Positions 15,849-24,119 of a stretch of DNA of 64,000 bases are shown here, piece by piece (positions within the stretch are counted from its first letter, which is position 1; each line of letters starts with the position of its first letter). The notes below the pieces were generated by a model. The model saw only the letters and a list, made by a program, of their open reading frames with translations, was not told where the DNA came from and did no database searches. The position numbers were made by a program, and so were the translations under genes. Origin of the DNA: Paenibacillus tundrae (GTDB taxonomy: Bacteria; Bacillota; Bacilli; Paenibacillales; Paenibacillaceae); assembly GCF_030812775.1 (NCBI RefSeq), contig NZ_JAUSTI010000004.1, positions 186,001 through 250,000 of the forward strand, given 5' to 3'.

Positions 15849-16247
15849 ATGATGGATAATGAGATGATTTTAGTAACTGCTCCGAACGAAGCGGGGCGCA
15901 AATTTATCAAACTATTGATGTACAAAAAAATGCCGTTTGCCGTTCTGACCAACAGTGCAGGGGAAGAGCGGAAACTCCGGAAGTTCGGGGTAGAGCATGT
16001 CATTCGCATGAACACGGCTGCAGCTGAAAAATGGTTCTTGCCTCAGAGTAGTGTAGGCAATGTTTTTATTTTTGAGAATAGTCTGAACTTGACCTGCCGT
16101 TATTTGCAGATCTGTCGTTCATGGACATCCAAGTCACTGTGTGTAATTACAGAACAGAGCCATCCAAAAGGAATTTATCGTGGCATGGGAGCCGATCGGA
16201 TTGTCTATTCATTAAACGGAGAAGTGGGCTTCCTGCTTAACGGTTGA
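15849..16247 (+). CDS. Unknown Rossmann-like protein under c-di-AMP control
   Basis: A protein of 132 residues that I cannot assign to a named family. It opens with a strand-turn-helix like a dinucleotide fold (EMILVTAPNEAGRKFIKLLMYK), then a second strand (PFAVLTN) and a strand-like segment GVEHVIRMNT. It ends GADRIVYSLNGEVGFLLNG. The layout resembles one small Rossmann or RCK/TrkA-N-like domain without a clear GxGxxG. There is no signal peptide or membrane segment. GGGAGG precedes ATG 15849; ATG 15852 is also possible. Control by the c-di-AMP riboswitch suggests a role in potassium or osmotic balance (inference). Confidence 0.8.
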   Translation: MMDNEMILVTAPNEAGRKFIKLLMYKKMPFAVLTNSAGEERKLRKFGVEHVIRMNTAAAEKWFLPQSSVGNVFIFENSLNLTCRYLQICRSWTSKSLCVITEQSHPKGIYRGMGADRIVYSLNGEVGFLLNG

Positions 16248-16412
16248 TGTCGCAACCGATGATTGCTCCCTTGTCAGGTGCCTGATATAATTGAACCAAT
16301 AGATCATTATACTTATGGACAAATGGTAAACGGAATTTTGAGGAGACTCATGCATGAAGTGGGTCTTCTTTTTTATTGTTTAGGGGATGCAGCAAGATAA
16401 GGAGGAATAGTT

Positions 16413-17096
16413 GTGCCGGATGTACGTGGGTTAAAATGGTTGTTCTTCGATGTAGGAGATACGCTAGTGGACGAATGGGAGCCTGTAGACGATATTATCG
16501 GTCAGTTCGTGAGAGAAGCCTGTGCGCTTGGATATCCGGTGCAGATCGAGACTGTACGGGAGATATTTGTCACCTGTTACCGAAACTACGAGGCGTGGCC
16601 AATGAAAGTGGCGATACGTACGTTGATTAGCGATGAACAGCATCGAGAGCAGATCCAGGCTAAATTGAAGTTTCGCAAAGAGCTTGAGCAACCCTATGCG
16701 TGTGCTGGTTCAGTGCTGAAATCACTGTCACAATATTATCGAATTGGCATCATTGCTAATCAGAGTCCGGGTACGGAGGAACGGCTAGAGCGTTACGGTT
16801 TGCGTAAGTATGTGAATGTACTTGCTTGTTCTGCTGAAGAAGGAGTGTCCAAGCCTGATCGTGAACTGTATGCAGTGGCATTGAAGCAGGCGGGATGCAA
16901 GGCGGAGGAGGCGGTGATGATCGGAGATCGCATCGATAATGACATCGTTCCGGCGAAGAAGCTTGGCATGCGAACGATACGCATTTTACAGGGGTATGGA
17001 CGGTTCCAGCCTGAGCTTGAAGATCAGGATCACCCGGATTGGACAATTGATAATCTAGAACAGCTTCTTCCTTTGCTGTTACCAGATCAAGAATAG
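16413..17096 (+). CDS. HAD-family hydrolase
   Basis: A protein of 227 residues. HAD motif I is FFDVGDTLVDEW, where the nucleophile is the first Asp of DVGDT. Motif II is GIIANQSP, the motif III Lys is in GVSKPDRELY, and motif IV is MIGDRIDNDIVPAKKLGMRTI. The cap is helical (type I). It is probably a small-molecule phosphatase of the cytosol; the substrate is unknown. It starts at GTG 16413, with AAGGAGG seven bases upstream. It stands alone, followed by a strong bidirectional terminator. Confidence 0.92.
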   Translation: MPDVRGLKWLFFDVGDTLVDEWEPVDDIIGQFVREACALGYPVQIETVREIFVTCYRNYEAWPMKVAIRTLISDEQHREQIQAKLKFRKELEQPYACAGSVLKSLSQYYRIGIIANQSPGTEERLERYGLRKYVNVLACSAEEGVSKPDRELYAVALKQAGCKAEEAVMIGDRIDNDIVPAKKLGMRTIRILQGYGRFQPELEDQDHPDWTIDNLEQLLPLLLPDQE

Positions 17097-17170
17097 GAGA
17101 TATATACTCCAAAATAAGATTTATAGCTGATGCCCCTATACTAGAGCATATCCTTCTAGAAAAGGATTAA

Positions 17171-17226
17171 AAAAGAGCCGACCCATTTCAAGTGAACATT
17201 TCACTTGGATGAGTCGGCTCTTTTAA
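17171..17226. terminator. Bidirectional terminator between the HAD gene and mntH
   Basis: AAAAGAGCCGAC pairs with GTCGGCTCTTTT, with an inner hairpin CAAGTGAA/TTCACTTG. Confidence 0.88.
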
Positions 17227-17231
17227 TTGAA

Positions 17232-18584
17232 TTAAAACAGCGCGATGGTCTGAATAATGAGGTACACATTCAGGACAACGATGACTGCGGCAATGATCCA
17301 GGACGTAATTTTCAACCATAGTTTGTTAGCGAATGCACCCATACTCTTCTTATCACTTGTAAACATGACCAACGGAATAACCGCAAAAGGAAGTTGTAAG
17401 GAAAGTACAACTTGGCTTAGGATCAGAAGTTCTTCTGTTCCATGCTCTCCTGCAATAGCCGTCACAATGACGGCAGGAATGATTGCAATCAGGCGAGTGA
17501 CTAGACGTCGCAGCCATGCAGGAATACGAATGTTAAGGAACCCTTCCATAACAATCTGTCCCGCCAGAGTACCAGTAAGTGTCGAGTTCTGACCTGATGC
17601 CAATAAAGCAACGCCGAACAGAACACTTGCAACAGTGGTACCGAGCAGAGGTGTGAGCAGATGGTAAGCATCTGCAATCTCGGCAACCTGTGTCATACCA
17701 GCACTATGGAATACTGCCGCAGATACGATCAAGATCGCTGCGTTGATGAACAGCGCGAGTGTAAGTGCAATCGTAGAATCCATCGTTGTATAACGAATGG
17801 CTTCTTTTTTACCCTGCGGTGTCTGTTCGATCTGACGTGTCTGCACAATGGAGGAATGCAGATACAAATTATGCGGCATAACGGTAGCTCCAATAATACC
17901 AATCGCGATGTAGAGCATAGCCGGGTTCTGTAGAATTTCAGTGCTAGGTACAAAACCGTGAAGCACTCCGCCCATATCGGGTTTTGCCAAAAATAAATCA
18001 ATACCGAAACAAAGGGCGATAGTCGCCATAAGCACAATGACAAGGGTTTCGAGCGCCCGGAAGCCTTTATTCTGTAACACTAAGATCAATAGTACGTCTA
18101 CAGCTGTAATAATAACGCCGTATAACATCGGAATGTTGAACAGCAGCTTCAAGGCAATAGCGGAACCAATAACTTCCGCGAGATCGGTGGCTGCAATGGC
18201 AAGTTCGCAGAGTACCCAGAGCATAATAACCACCGGCATACTGAAGCGTTCACGACAGGCTTGAGCCAGATCGCGTCCTGTGACGATCCCGAGCTTACCC
18301 GCGAGTGATTGCAGCACAACAGCCATCAGATTCGAGATTAGAATAACAGACAGTAGTGTATAACCAAACTGTGAACCACCTGCGATATCTGTTGCCCAGT
18401 TGCCGGGATCCATATATCCGACAGCTACCAAGTATCCCGGGCCAACAAAAGCGAGGAACTTTTTCCACCAAGCTGCGTTCTGAGGAACCTTCATGGAGCT
18501 GTGAGCTTCCCCAAGGGAAGGAGCCATTCCAGCCGTGGATAGCGATTCTCTGGAAGGAGTGTTAAACGGATTTCTTTTACTCAT
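17232..18584 (-). CDS. mntH: NRAMP-family Mn(II) transporter MntH
   Basis: A protein of 450 residues with about 11 membrane segments. It is a proton-coupled importer of Mn(II) and related divalent metals. The metal-site motifs are both present: MDPGNW in the first segment (Asp59-Pro-Gly-Asn) and [13 protein letters not shown] in the sixth. The N terminus has about 40 cytoplasmic residues. ATG 18584 has an AGGTGA site seven bases upstream; the longer frame to 18632 lacks one. A probable promoter and an imperfect palindrome lie upstream, consistent with MntR control, which is not proven. Confidence 0.95.
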   Translation of the reverse strand: MSKRNPFNTPSRESLSTAGMAPSLGEAHSSMKVPQNAAWWKKFLAFVGPGYLVAVGYMDPGNWATDIAGGSQFGYTLLSVILISNLMAVVLQSLAGKLGIVTGRDLAQACRERFSMPVVIMLWVLCELAIAATDLAEVIGSAIALKLLFNIPMLYGVIITAVDVLLILVLQNKGFRALETLVIVLMATIALCFGIDLFLAKPDMGGVLHGFVPSTEILQNPAMLYIAIGIIGATVMPHNLYLHSSIVQTRQIEQTPQGKKEAIRYTTMDSTIALTLALFINAAILIVSAAVFHSAGMTQVAEIADAYHLLTPLLGTTVASVLFGVALLASGQNSTLTGTLAGQIVMEGFLNIRIPAWLRRLVTRLIAIIPAVIVTAIAGEHGTEELLILSQVVLSLQLPFAVIPLVMFTSDKKSMGAFANKLWLKITSWIIAAVIVVLNVYLIIQTIALF

Positions 18585-18675
18585 ACAATAATCACCTGAC
18601 TTTGAAATAATAATGAAATAATAATGAGACAATATGCGATATGTGATATATCTAAATTTTTATGTTTATTCTTAC

Positions 18676-18710
18676 ATTGTACTCCTTCAATAATTTTTGT
18701 CTAGTGCAAC
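18676..18710 (-). promoter_or_regulatory. Probable mntH promoter with imperfect palindrome
   Basis: On the minus strand TAGACA (18703-18698) and TACAAT (18681-18676) are spaced by 16 bases. The -35 is covered by TTGCACTAGACAAAA, an imperfect palindrome of the kind bound by MntR-type repressors. The fit to the Bacillus MntR box is only partial. Nothing else is seen in 18711-18919. Confidence 0.4.
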
Positions 18711-18919
18711 TTTTATGTGCCGGCACAAAATAAGATCATATCTTCATCGTAATCCTCTGTATATTACCCATTGATCAAAAAATACAGCCTCTGAGCGTTA
18801 TCTGCATGAAAATGAGAAAGATGTACAAGCTGAATATGAATCCAACAGCGTTTCAAAATGAGCCAGAAGTTTAAAATGAATTGTAGGCAACAAAAAAACA
18901 AAGTGAAGGAGAGATTCTA

Positions 18920-19339
18920 ATGGAAGCTTTATATACAGCAACAGCAACGGTTAAAGGTGGACGTACAGGCTCGGTAACTTCTTCGGACGGCGTACTTCAG
19001 CATGATCTGAAAATGCCTAAAGAACTAGGTGGCTCCGGTGGTGAGGGAACGAACCCTGAACAACTCTTTGCAGCCGGATATGGGGCATGTTATGAGAGTG
19101 CACTAGCTAACGTAGCGCGCAAAGCAGGTGTGAAGCTGGAGAACGTAGTTGTAACGAGTAATGTATCCATTGGTAAAGACCCTGCGGATGATGGATTCCA
19201 ACTGTCTGTGCGTCTCGATGTAAGTATGCCGGGAGTGGATCACAGTCAAGCAGAGGATCTCGCTCGTAAAGCTCATGATTTCTGCCCATACTCCAAAGCA
19301 ACTCGTGGCAATATTGACGTTGTATTGAATGTAGTATAA
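18920..19339 (+). CDS. ohr: Organic hydroperoxide resistance protein (Ohr)
   Basis: A protein of 139 residues, of Ohr length within the OsmC fold. It reduces organic hydroperoxides with two active-site cysteines, C57 (YGACYESAL) and C122 (DFCPYSKATRGN), aided by an early arginine in GGRTGSV. The motif NPEQLFAAGYGACYE is diagnostic. The start ATG has AAGGAGA upstream. It is a single gene; an OhrR regulator is not adjacent. Together with the glutathione peroxidase and MntH nearby it adds to a group of oxidative-stress functions, though they are not in one operon. Confidence 0.95.
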   Translation: MEALYTATATVKGGRTGSVTSSDGVLQHDLKMPKELGGSGGEGTNPEQLFAAGYGACYESALANVARKAGVKLENVVVTSNVSIGKDPADDGFQLSVRLDVSMPGVDHSQAEDLARKAHDFCPYSKATRGNIDVVLNVV

Positions 19340-19574
19340 CCACTACTTATTAGGAAAAGAATTGACCTATAGAAACAGATAACCTTGATATCTGTTGCAT
19401 AAGACAAGCCCTGCTGGTAATCGGCAGGGTTTTCGATTTCAATACCTTTCTGCATAATCTCTTTCATTAAATTAACGGATGGTGCAGGAGATTATAGGGT
19501 CAGGAGCGTACTCTTTTACATAAATTATACTCTTAATTCATGTGAGCTATCCTAAAAAAAGGGGGAACGCAAAA

Positions 19575-19820
19575 ATGAGTATTGAAGAGATGATCGAACG
19601 TCGGTTTGTATGTACAAAATGCCGAGGAACCGATTGTGATATTAAGGAAGTGTCGATGTCGGGAGCGGGTTTAAGCAAAGTATTTGATATTCAGCATAAT
19701 CATTATTTGTTCATCACGTGTACTTCCTGTGGGTATGTAGAAGTGTTTAACCCGGATGTGCTCAAGGGTAAAAAACAAGGACAGGTAGGGACGATTCTGG
19801 ATATTTTGTTTGGAGGATAA
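19575..19820 (+). CDS. Small zinc-ribbon protein
   Basis: A protein of 81 residues with two CxxC pairs forming a zinc ribbon: RFVCTKCRGTDCDIKEV, then FITCTSCGYVEVFNPDVL. The family is annotated as predicted nucleic-acid-binding zinc-ribbon proteins, with no proven role. It ends in GTILDILFGG. AAGGGGGAA precedes ATG 19575; the longer frame from 19542 has no ribosome-binding site. It has no obvious operon partner. Confidence 0.86.
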   Translation: MSIEEMIERRFVCTKCRGTDCDIKEVSMSGAGLSKVFDIQHNHYLFITCTSCGYVEVFNPDVLKGKKQGQVGTILDILFGG

Positions 19821-19885
19821 GATCACAAAAGGTTGATTGTAGGGGAGTGTTCCGGAATATTCCAGTTCAGGCGTAGCTACTTGAG

Positions 19886-19914
19886 TTGACATGGGCCTGA
19901 AATTTCTTTAATAT
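19886..19914 (+). promoter_or_regulatory. Promoter of the 19973 gene
   Basis: TTGACA and TAATAT are spaced by 17 bases. Confidence 0.6.
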
Positions 19915-19972
19915 GACTTAGTACTGAGAAGTATCATTGCATGAACCAAATTTGAATTGACAGGTGATATCC

Positions 19973-20263
19973 ATGTCTTATAGACCGAAAATTGCACAAT
20001 TGCAAGTAGCTAGCCAAAACGAAAAAGACGGATTGTATGAGTTTACAGTAAAACTCGAAGATGGTACACAGTGTCGTGTGTTCTACTCCCGTTCCCCAGA
20101 ATGGAAGTTGACTCATATCAGTCGTCTGCAAAAAACACCTTGTCCAGTATGCCGCAAAGATTTCATTTGTAAATGTATGGATCAGTGGTCAGAAGATCTG
20201 CATCACCAAATGATCGATGAGCAATGGGTGGACAAAGGACTTGCTGAAGTAACTCAAAACTAA
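19973..20263 (+). CDS. Conserved hypothetical protein with CxxC/CxC cluster
   Basis: A protein of 96 residues that I do not recognise by name. The first half looks like beta strands (QLQVASQNEKDGLYEFTVKLEDGTQCRVFYS). The second half carries a possible metal site, TPCPVCRKDFICKCMDQW. There is no signal peptide. AGGTGAT precedes ATG 19973, nine bases inside the longest frame. It has its own promoter and terminator, so it is transcribed alone. Confidence 0.8.
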   Translation: MSYRPKIAQLQVASQNEKDGLYEFTVKLEDGTQCRVFYSRSPEWKLTHISRLQKTPCPVCRKDFICKCMDQWSEDLHHQMIDEQWVDKGLAEVTQN

Positions 20264-20300
20264 TTCCGTCTGATTTCGGGTGAATCACCCAGACAGATAC

Positions 20301-20330
20301 GAGCGTAGGCACCGAGCCTACGCTCTTTTT
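20301..20330 (+). terminator. Terminator of the 19973 gene
   Basis: GAGCGTAGGC pairs perfectly with GCCTACGCTC around ACCGA, then five T. Confidence 0.9.
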
Positions 20331-20471
20331 CTATTGTTTTATTCCTTCATTGAAGGTGTTAGGTTTGAATTTGTACGATTTAGTGTTGCTAGATTTAGGG
20401 TACAGCCTAGTTGAACATAGTATAAAATGGGTAAATTACTCTAACATCATCAACTTGAGGAGGCCTCCATT

Positions 20472-20894
20472 ATGACAGCTAATGACATCGATCAGCATCA
20501 AGGACACCCCATTGTGCTCGTGGATGGCGTATGCCATTTCTGCCAGGGTATTACCAAATGGATTATTAAGCGTGATCCGGAAGGCAAATATCATTTTGCA
20601 TCACTGCAGTCCGATATTGCAAAGGAATTACTACGTAAGGGCAATCTTTCGCCAGATCAGATGGATACATTTGTACTTATTGAAGATGGCGTTTATTATA
20701 CGCGTTCTACGGCAGCGCTTCGCTTAGCCAAAGGCCTCACTTTCCCATACCCATTGTTATATGGGTTAATCATTGTTCCCAAATTCATACGTAATGCTGT
20801 ATATAATCTGGTTGCTCGCAATCGTTATAAGTGGTTTGGTAAGGATGAGGCTTGTATGTTGCCGACACCAGAGATCAAAGAACGTTTCTTATAA
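20472..20894 (+). CDS. DCC-family (DUF393) thiol-disulfide protein
   Basis: A protein of 140 residues with the family signature IVLVDGVCHFCQGITKWIIKRD (D-G-x-C-x-x-C), then FASLQSDIAKELL and the conserved RSTAALRLAKGL. Members are annotated as predicted thiol-disulfide oxidoreductases; the physiological substrate is unknown. A hydrophobic stretch PYPLLYGLIIVPKFIRNAVYNL may sit on the membrane surface. AGGAGG is ten bases before the ATG. It is a single gene. Confidence 0.9.
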   Translation: MTANDIDQHQGHPIVLVDGVCHFCQGITKWIIKRDPEGKYHFASLQSDIAKELLRKGNLSPDQMDTFVLIEDGVYYTRSTAALRLAKGLTFPYPLLYGLIIVPKFIRNAVYNLVARNRYKWFGKDEACMLPTPEIKERFL

Positions 20895-21184
20895 GGTAGT
20901 TTAAAAAGATTGCTTTTGATTACGAATGATGCCTGTTGGCATCATCAGCATCGAATATGGAATTCAGCCGAAATAAGTCGAGGCTTACGAAGTTTGTTTC
21001 CTTCGGAAACATTGTAGTTGCTCACTTAGGTTTGCCTTCGCTCCGCTACTCCATTTCTAGCTTCACCCCATCTTCTCGGTACTGAAAGCCATTTTTTTAA
21101 ACGCGGATATTTATAATACATGATTAATAACGGGAAAAACTGGGTAATCAATAAGGATTATATTTATTTTGGGAGGAAATCAAC
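20895..21184. other. Gene-free stretch with repeat-like sequence
   Basis: No gene is seen. Around 20960-21090 the sequence has small hairpins such as GTTTCCTTCGGAAAC and a C/T-rich tract that reads like a degenerate interspersed repeat. I cannot show other copies inside this window. Confidence 0.35.
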
Positions 21185-22063
21185 TTGAAGAAGTGGACGA
21201 CATTAATTATCGGGGCGTTATTATCTATCAGCTTGGCTGCATGCGGAAACGATACAGATAACAGTGCTGCAACGCCGCCAGCAAACAACGAATCAACCAA
21301 TGAAGCAACGAACGAAGGTACAGCGACTGAACAGCAGGAGACGGCAGCAGTTCCTACGCTAGATGAGTTAATTAACAAAACAAATGAAGCAACCAAAGCG
21401 ATGAAGAGCTTCACAACAGATGCAACGATCGACCAAAATCTGAAGCTTGAGGCTGGTGACCAGTCCCAGGATCAAGAGGTTAAAACATCGATGAAGATGG
21501 ATATCATCAAAGATCCAATGATGATCTATCAAGAGATGAAGGTCGAAATGGCAGGACAGGAAGCGCAGAATGTGAAGCAATATATTACTTCGGATAATAT
21601 CTACTCCCAAGTCGGCGACCAGTGGGTTACAATTCCTGAGGATCAAACCAAGGCATTGATTGAACAGATGCAAGCAAGTATGAATCCGGAAGCCGAACTG
21701 GATCAGTTCAAGAAAATCGCTGAAGATACGAAGATTACAGAAGAGGGCGACAATTATGTGATCAACGCTGACGTATCGGGTGATAACGTGAAAGAATTGG
21801 CCAAATCCGTCATGGAACAAAATGGATCAGATGCTCAGACTCAAGCAATGTTGGAGCAAATGAACATTACGAGCATGAAGATGAAGTACATGGTTAACAA
21901 AGAGACATATCTGCCAGCAGCTACCGATGTAACTATGGTAATGGAGATGGAGCAGAATGGACAAAAAGTAACTATGGATATGAAGATGAACTCAACCTTC
22001 TCCAACCATGATCAAGTAGAAGAGATCAAAGTTCCACAAGAAGCATTAGATAGCGCGAAGTAA
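21185..22063 (+). CDS. Secreted lipoprotein, DUF6612-like (LolA/LppX-type)
   Basis: A protein of 292 residues. It has a lipoprotein signal peptide (KKWTTLIIGALLSISLAAC; lipobox LAAC, lipidated Cys20), then a low-complexity N/E/T linker of about 35 residues. The following domain is rich in methionine and amphipathic strands (SFTTDATIDQNLKLEAG, MKMDIIKDPMMIYQEMKVEMAGQ). Such Firmicute lipoproteins adopt LolA/LppX-like folds that hold lipids; the role here is unknown. It starts at TTG 21185, with GGAGG upstream, and is anchored on the outer face of the membrane. Confidence 0.85.
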   Translation: MKKWTTLIIGALLSISLAACGNDTDNSAATPPANNESTNEATNEGTATEQQETAAVPTLDELINKTNEATKAMKSFTTDATIDQNLKLEAGDQSQDQEVKTSMKMDIIKDPMMIYQEMKVEMAGQEAQNVKQYITSDNIYSQVGDQWVTIPEDQTKALIEQMQASMNPEAELDQFKKIAEDTKITEEGDNYVINADVSGDNVKELAKSVMEQNGSDAQTQAMLEQMNITSMKMKYMVNKETYLPAATDVTMVMEMEQNGQKVTMDMKMNSTFSNHDQVEEIKVPQEALDSAK

Positions 22064-22125
22064 TCTTGCTGGATGCAAAGTAGTGAGTAGTCGTTATCTC
22101 TGAACTACACGGTTATAACTCAAAG

Positions 22126-22191
22126 GCATGTCTTAATACAGTTCTGTGTGTAAACATGATGTTTGCACACGCTGTGTAAGGCATGTTTTTT
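22126..22191 (+). terminator. Terminator of the lipoprotein gene
   Basis: A long hairpin: GCATGTCTTAATACAG pairs imperfectly with CTGTGTAAGGCATG, and the inner GTGTGTAAAC pairs with GTTTGCACAC; a T run follows. Confidence 0.7.
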
Positions 22192-22298
22192 GTTTATGTC
22201 TATCTTTTCTAGTCATGGATCAGAGAAGTATAGTAGAATTTATGTAAACGTTTAACGTGAACTAGCTTGGACAGTATCTCAAGAGAGGGGATTCAGTA

Positions 22299-22682
22299 AT
22301 GATTCAATATGCACATTTACATCATGTTAGTCTGGCTGTACGCGATCTGGAGATTGCGAAGCAATTCTACTCCGGACTACTGCAGATGCAGGAGATTGAA
22401 CGTCCGCCTTTTCGTTCTACAGGCGTATGGTACGCCATTGGAAGTCAGCAGCTGCATTTGCTGCAGCATCCAGAAGGGCATACGCTGCGTGAAGCGGGGA
22501 TTGATACGACGGATGGACATTTTGCCATCTGGGTTACAAGCTATCAGGAAACAATAGACTGGCTCACGAAGCAAGGCATTGAATACGAAGCGAGACCAGA
22601 TAGTGTGGCTGGCTTTGCACAGATTTTTGTGCTTGATCCGGATCGTAACATTATTGAATTTGGCGCGTTGTATAATTCCTAA
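22299..22682 (+). CDS. VOC-family (glyoxalase-fold) protein
   Basis: A protein of 127 residues with the paired beta-alpha-beta-beta-beta modules of the vicinal-oxygen-chelate superfamily. Likely metal ligands: His in AHLHHVSLAVRDLEIAKQFY, His in GSQQLHLLQHPEG, and Glu in DPDRNIIEFGALY. The superfamily covers glyoxalases, dioxygenases and fosfomycin resistance enzymes; the substrate cannot be assigned. GAGAGGGG precedes the ATG. It is a single gene. Confidence 0.88.
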   Translation: MIQYAHLHHVSLAVRDLEIAKQFYSGLLQMQEIERPPFRSTGVWYAIGSQQLHLLQHPEGHTLREAGIDTTDGHFAIWVTSYQETIDWLTKQGIEYEARPDSVAGFAQIFVLDPDRNIIEFGALYNS

Positions 22683-22818
22683 TATGGATTATCGGATAGA
22701 TGTCTGCAACGAGTGCGTGAGGTTTAGGCGAATTATGCCATAGGCACATTTGTATAAATCTCTTGCTCCCCCAGAAATTGTATGATATATTATCCATACA
22801 TTCATAGCACGTGACGGA

Positions 22819-22869
22819 AGCACCGTCCATATGCTGCATGCTCATGCAGTTATTGGACGGTGCTTTTTT
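22819..22869 (+). terminator. Terminator ahead of the Tad locus
   Basis: AGCACCGTCCA pairs with TGGACGGTGCT around an inner hairpin CTGCATG/CATGCAG, then six T. It separates the VOC gene from the Tad locus. The first Tad gene starts only 30 bases later, so the element might also act as an attenuator if transcription begins upstream. Confidence 0.75.
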
Positions 22870-22898
22870 GTGCTTTTTTTTGCGGGGAGGGGCGTACA

Positions 22899-24119
22899 TT
22901 GATTGTTCTGAAAGTAGTGCTTGCTTCAAAAGATCGAGAGTATATCAGCGCCTGGTTAGATTTTGCACAGGGGGGCTCAGTAGGCTCTGGTTTGCGATTT
23001 ACGGCTTTTTCACAATGGGAGCCATTCAGGGAACATATGTATGGACAGGGGGAGCGAGAGATACCCGATCTGGTCATTGCGGAGCCGGAACTGCTGAACG
23101 CGTGGCTCAGTAATGGTGGGGACACCTCAGGCATTCCATGGTTAATGCTAAGTGAGGGGAATGATGAGGTGCATGAAGATAAACAGTTGATGAAATATCA
23201 ACCTCTGCCCTTTTTGCTAGATGCGGTAATGAACGCATGCCGTCAGCCACGTCGTAAGAAAACGCATCGACCGGGACAGGACACCCTTTCCATCGGAGTC
23301 ATATCTGCCTCAGGTGGAAGTGGGAAGACAGCAGTTGCTCTGCATATGGCGAAGCAGTTAGGACTGGCTGGATATGCTGTGCTTTACCTTAACCTGGAGA
23401 CGTTGGACAGTACGCAACCTTTCCTTGAGAAAGGTCTAACCCGAAGCCTACAGCGTCAGCCTGATGCCGAAACGGGGCTGTCTCGACTGTTATACGATCT
23501 GAAAGTGAGCCGGAAAGAGACAGGAAAAGCGGGACAGTCGCAACCGCAGTCCAAAGGTGTAGATCATTATGTCCTCCGTCATGAGGGATTGAAGTCCGAT
23601 GTATTCTGGCCTCTATCCAATCGCAAAGAGTTGTTGCAAATGTCCAAGGAGGACACAGCTAATCTCATTCAACACCTGATCCAATGTAGACAATACGACG
23701 TCATTATTCTAGATGGAGATTCAGGTTGGGATGGACGCAGTGAAGGGATCATCGAAACAGCAGATTCATTCGTATGGCTCGTAGAAGATGATATTGCTGC
23801 GATGCATCGCTGGGGGCAATGGATACAGTACGCTGAACGGGTGAAGCCGAACTGGATTGATAGTGTAATGGATCGTGCACGATTCGTCGTGAACAAGTAT
23901 CGGGACAGTGTTGTGAATGCGACGCCAAGACCTGACCTGCATCTAGATGCCGTATTGCCATATATTCCATCCTGGAGGCAGATTAGTCAGGAGGAAGTAT
24001 TGCTTAGCTCACCGATCTTTCAGCGAGAAGTGAAAAGGCTATGCGCGCTGCTGATCCAGAATGGGGAGGAAGAGCTAACGCAGACAGGTCGAATTCACCA
24101 GGGAGTGGGAGGACGCTAA
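22899..24119 (+). CDS. TadZ/CpaE-like ATPase
   Basis: A protein of 406 residues, first gene of the Tad locus. The N-terminal 120 residues resemble a receiver-like domain; the rest is a MinD/ParA-type ATPase. The P-loop is SASGGSGKTAVALHMAK. The first lysine of the usual KGGxGKT motif is Ser, so the deviant Walker A is incomplete while the catalytic GKT stays. Walker B is DVIILDGDSGWDG. TadZ/CpaE localises the pilus machine at the membrane. It starts at TTG 22899, with GGGGAGGGG upstream. Its stop overlaps the tadA start (TAATG). Confidence 0.88.
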   Translation: MIVLKVVLASKDREYISAWLDFAQGGSVGSGLRFTAFSQWEPFREHMYGQGEREIPDLVIAEPELLNAWLSNGGDTSGIPWLMLSEGNDEVHEDKQLMKYQPLPFLLDAVMNACRQPRRKKTHRPGQDTLSIGVISASGGSGKTAVALHMAKQLGLAGYAVLYLNLETLDSTQPFLEKGLTRSLQRQPDAETGLSRLLYDLKVSRKETGKAGQSQPQSKGVDHYVLRHEGLKSDVFWPLSNRKELLQMSKEDTANLIQHLIQCRQYDVIILDGDSGWDGRSEGIIETADSFVWLVEDDIAAMHRWGQWIQYAERVKPNWIDSVMDRARFVVNKYRDSVVNATPRPDLHLDAVLPYIPSWRQISQEEVLLSSPIFQREVKRLCALLIQNGEEELTQTGRIHQGVGGR

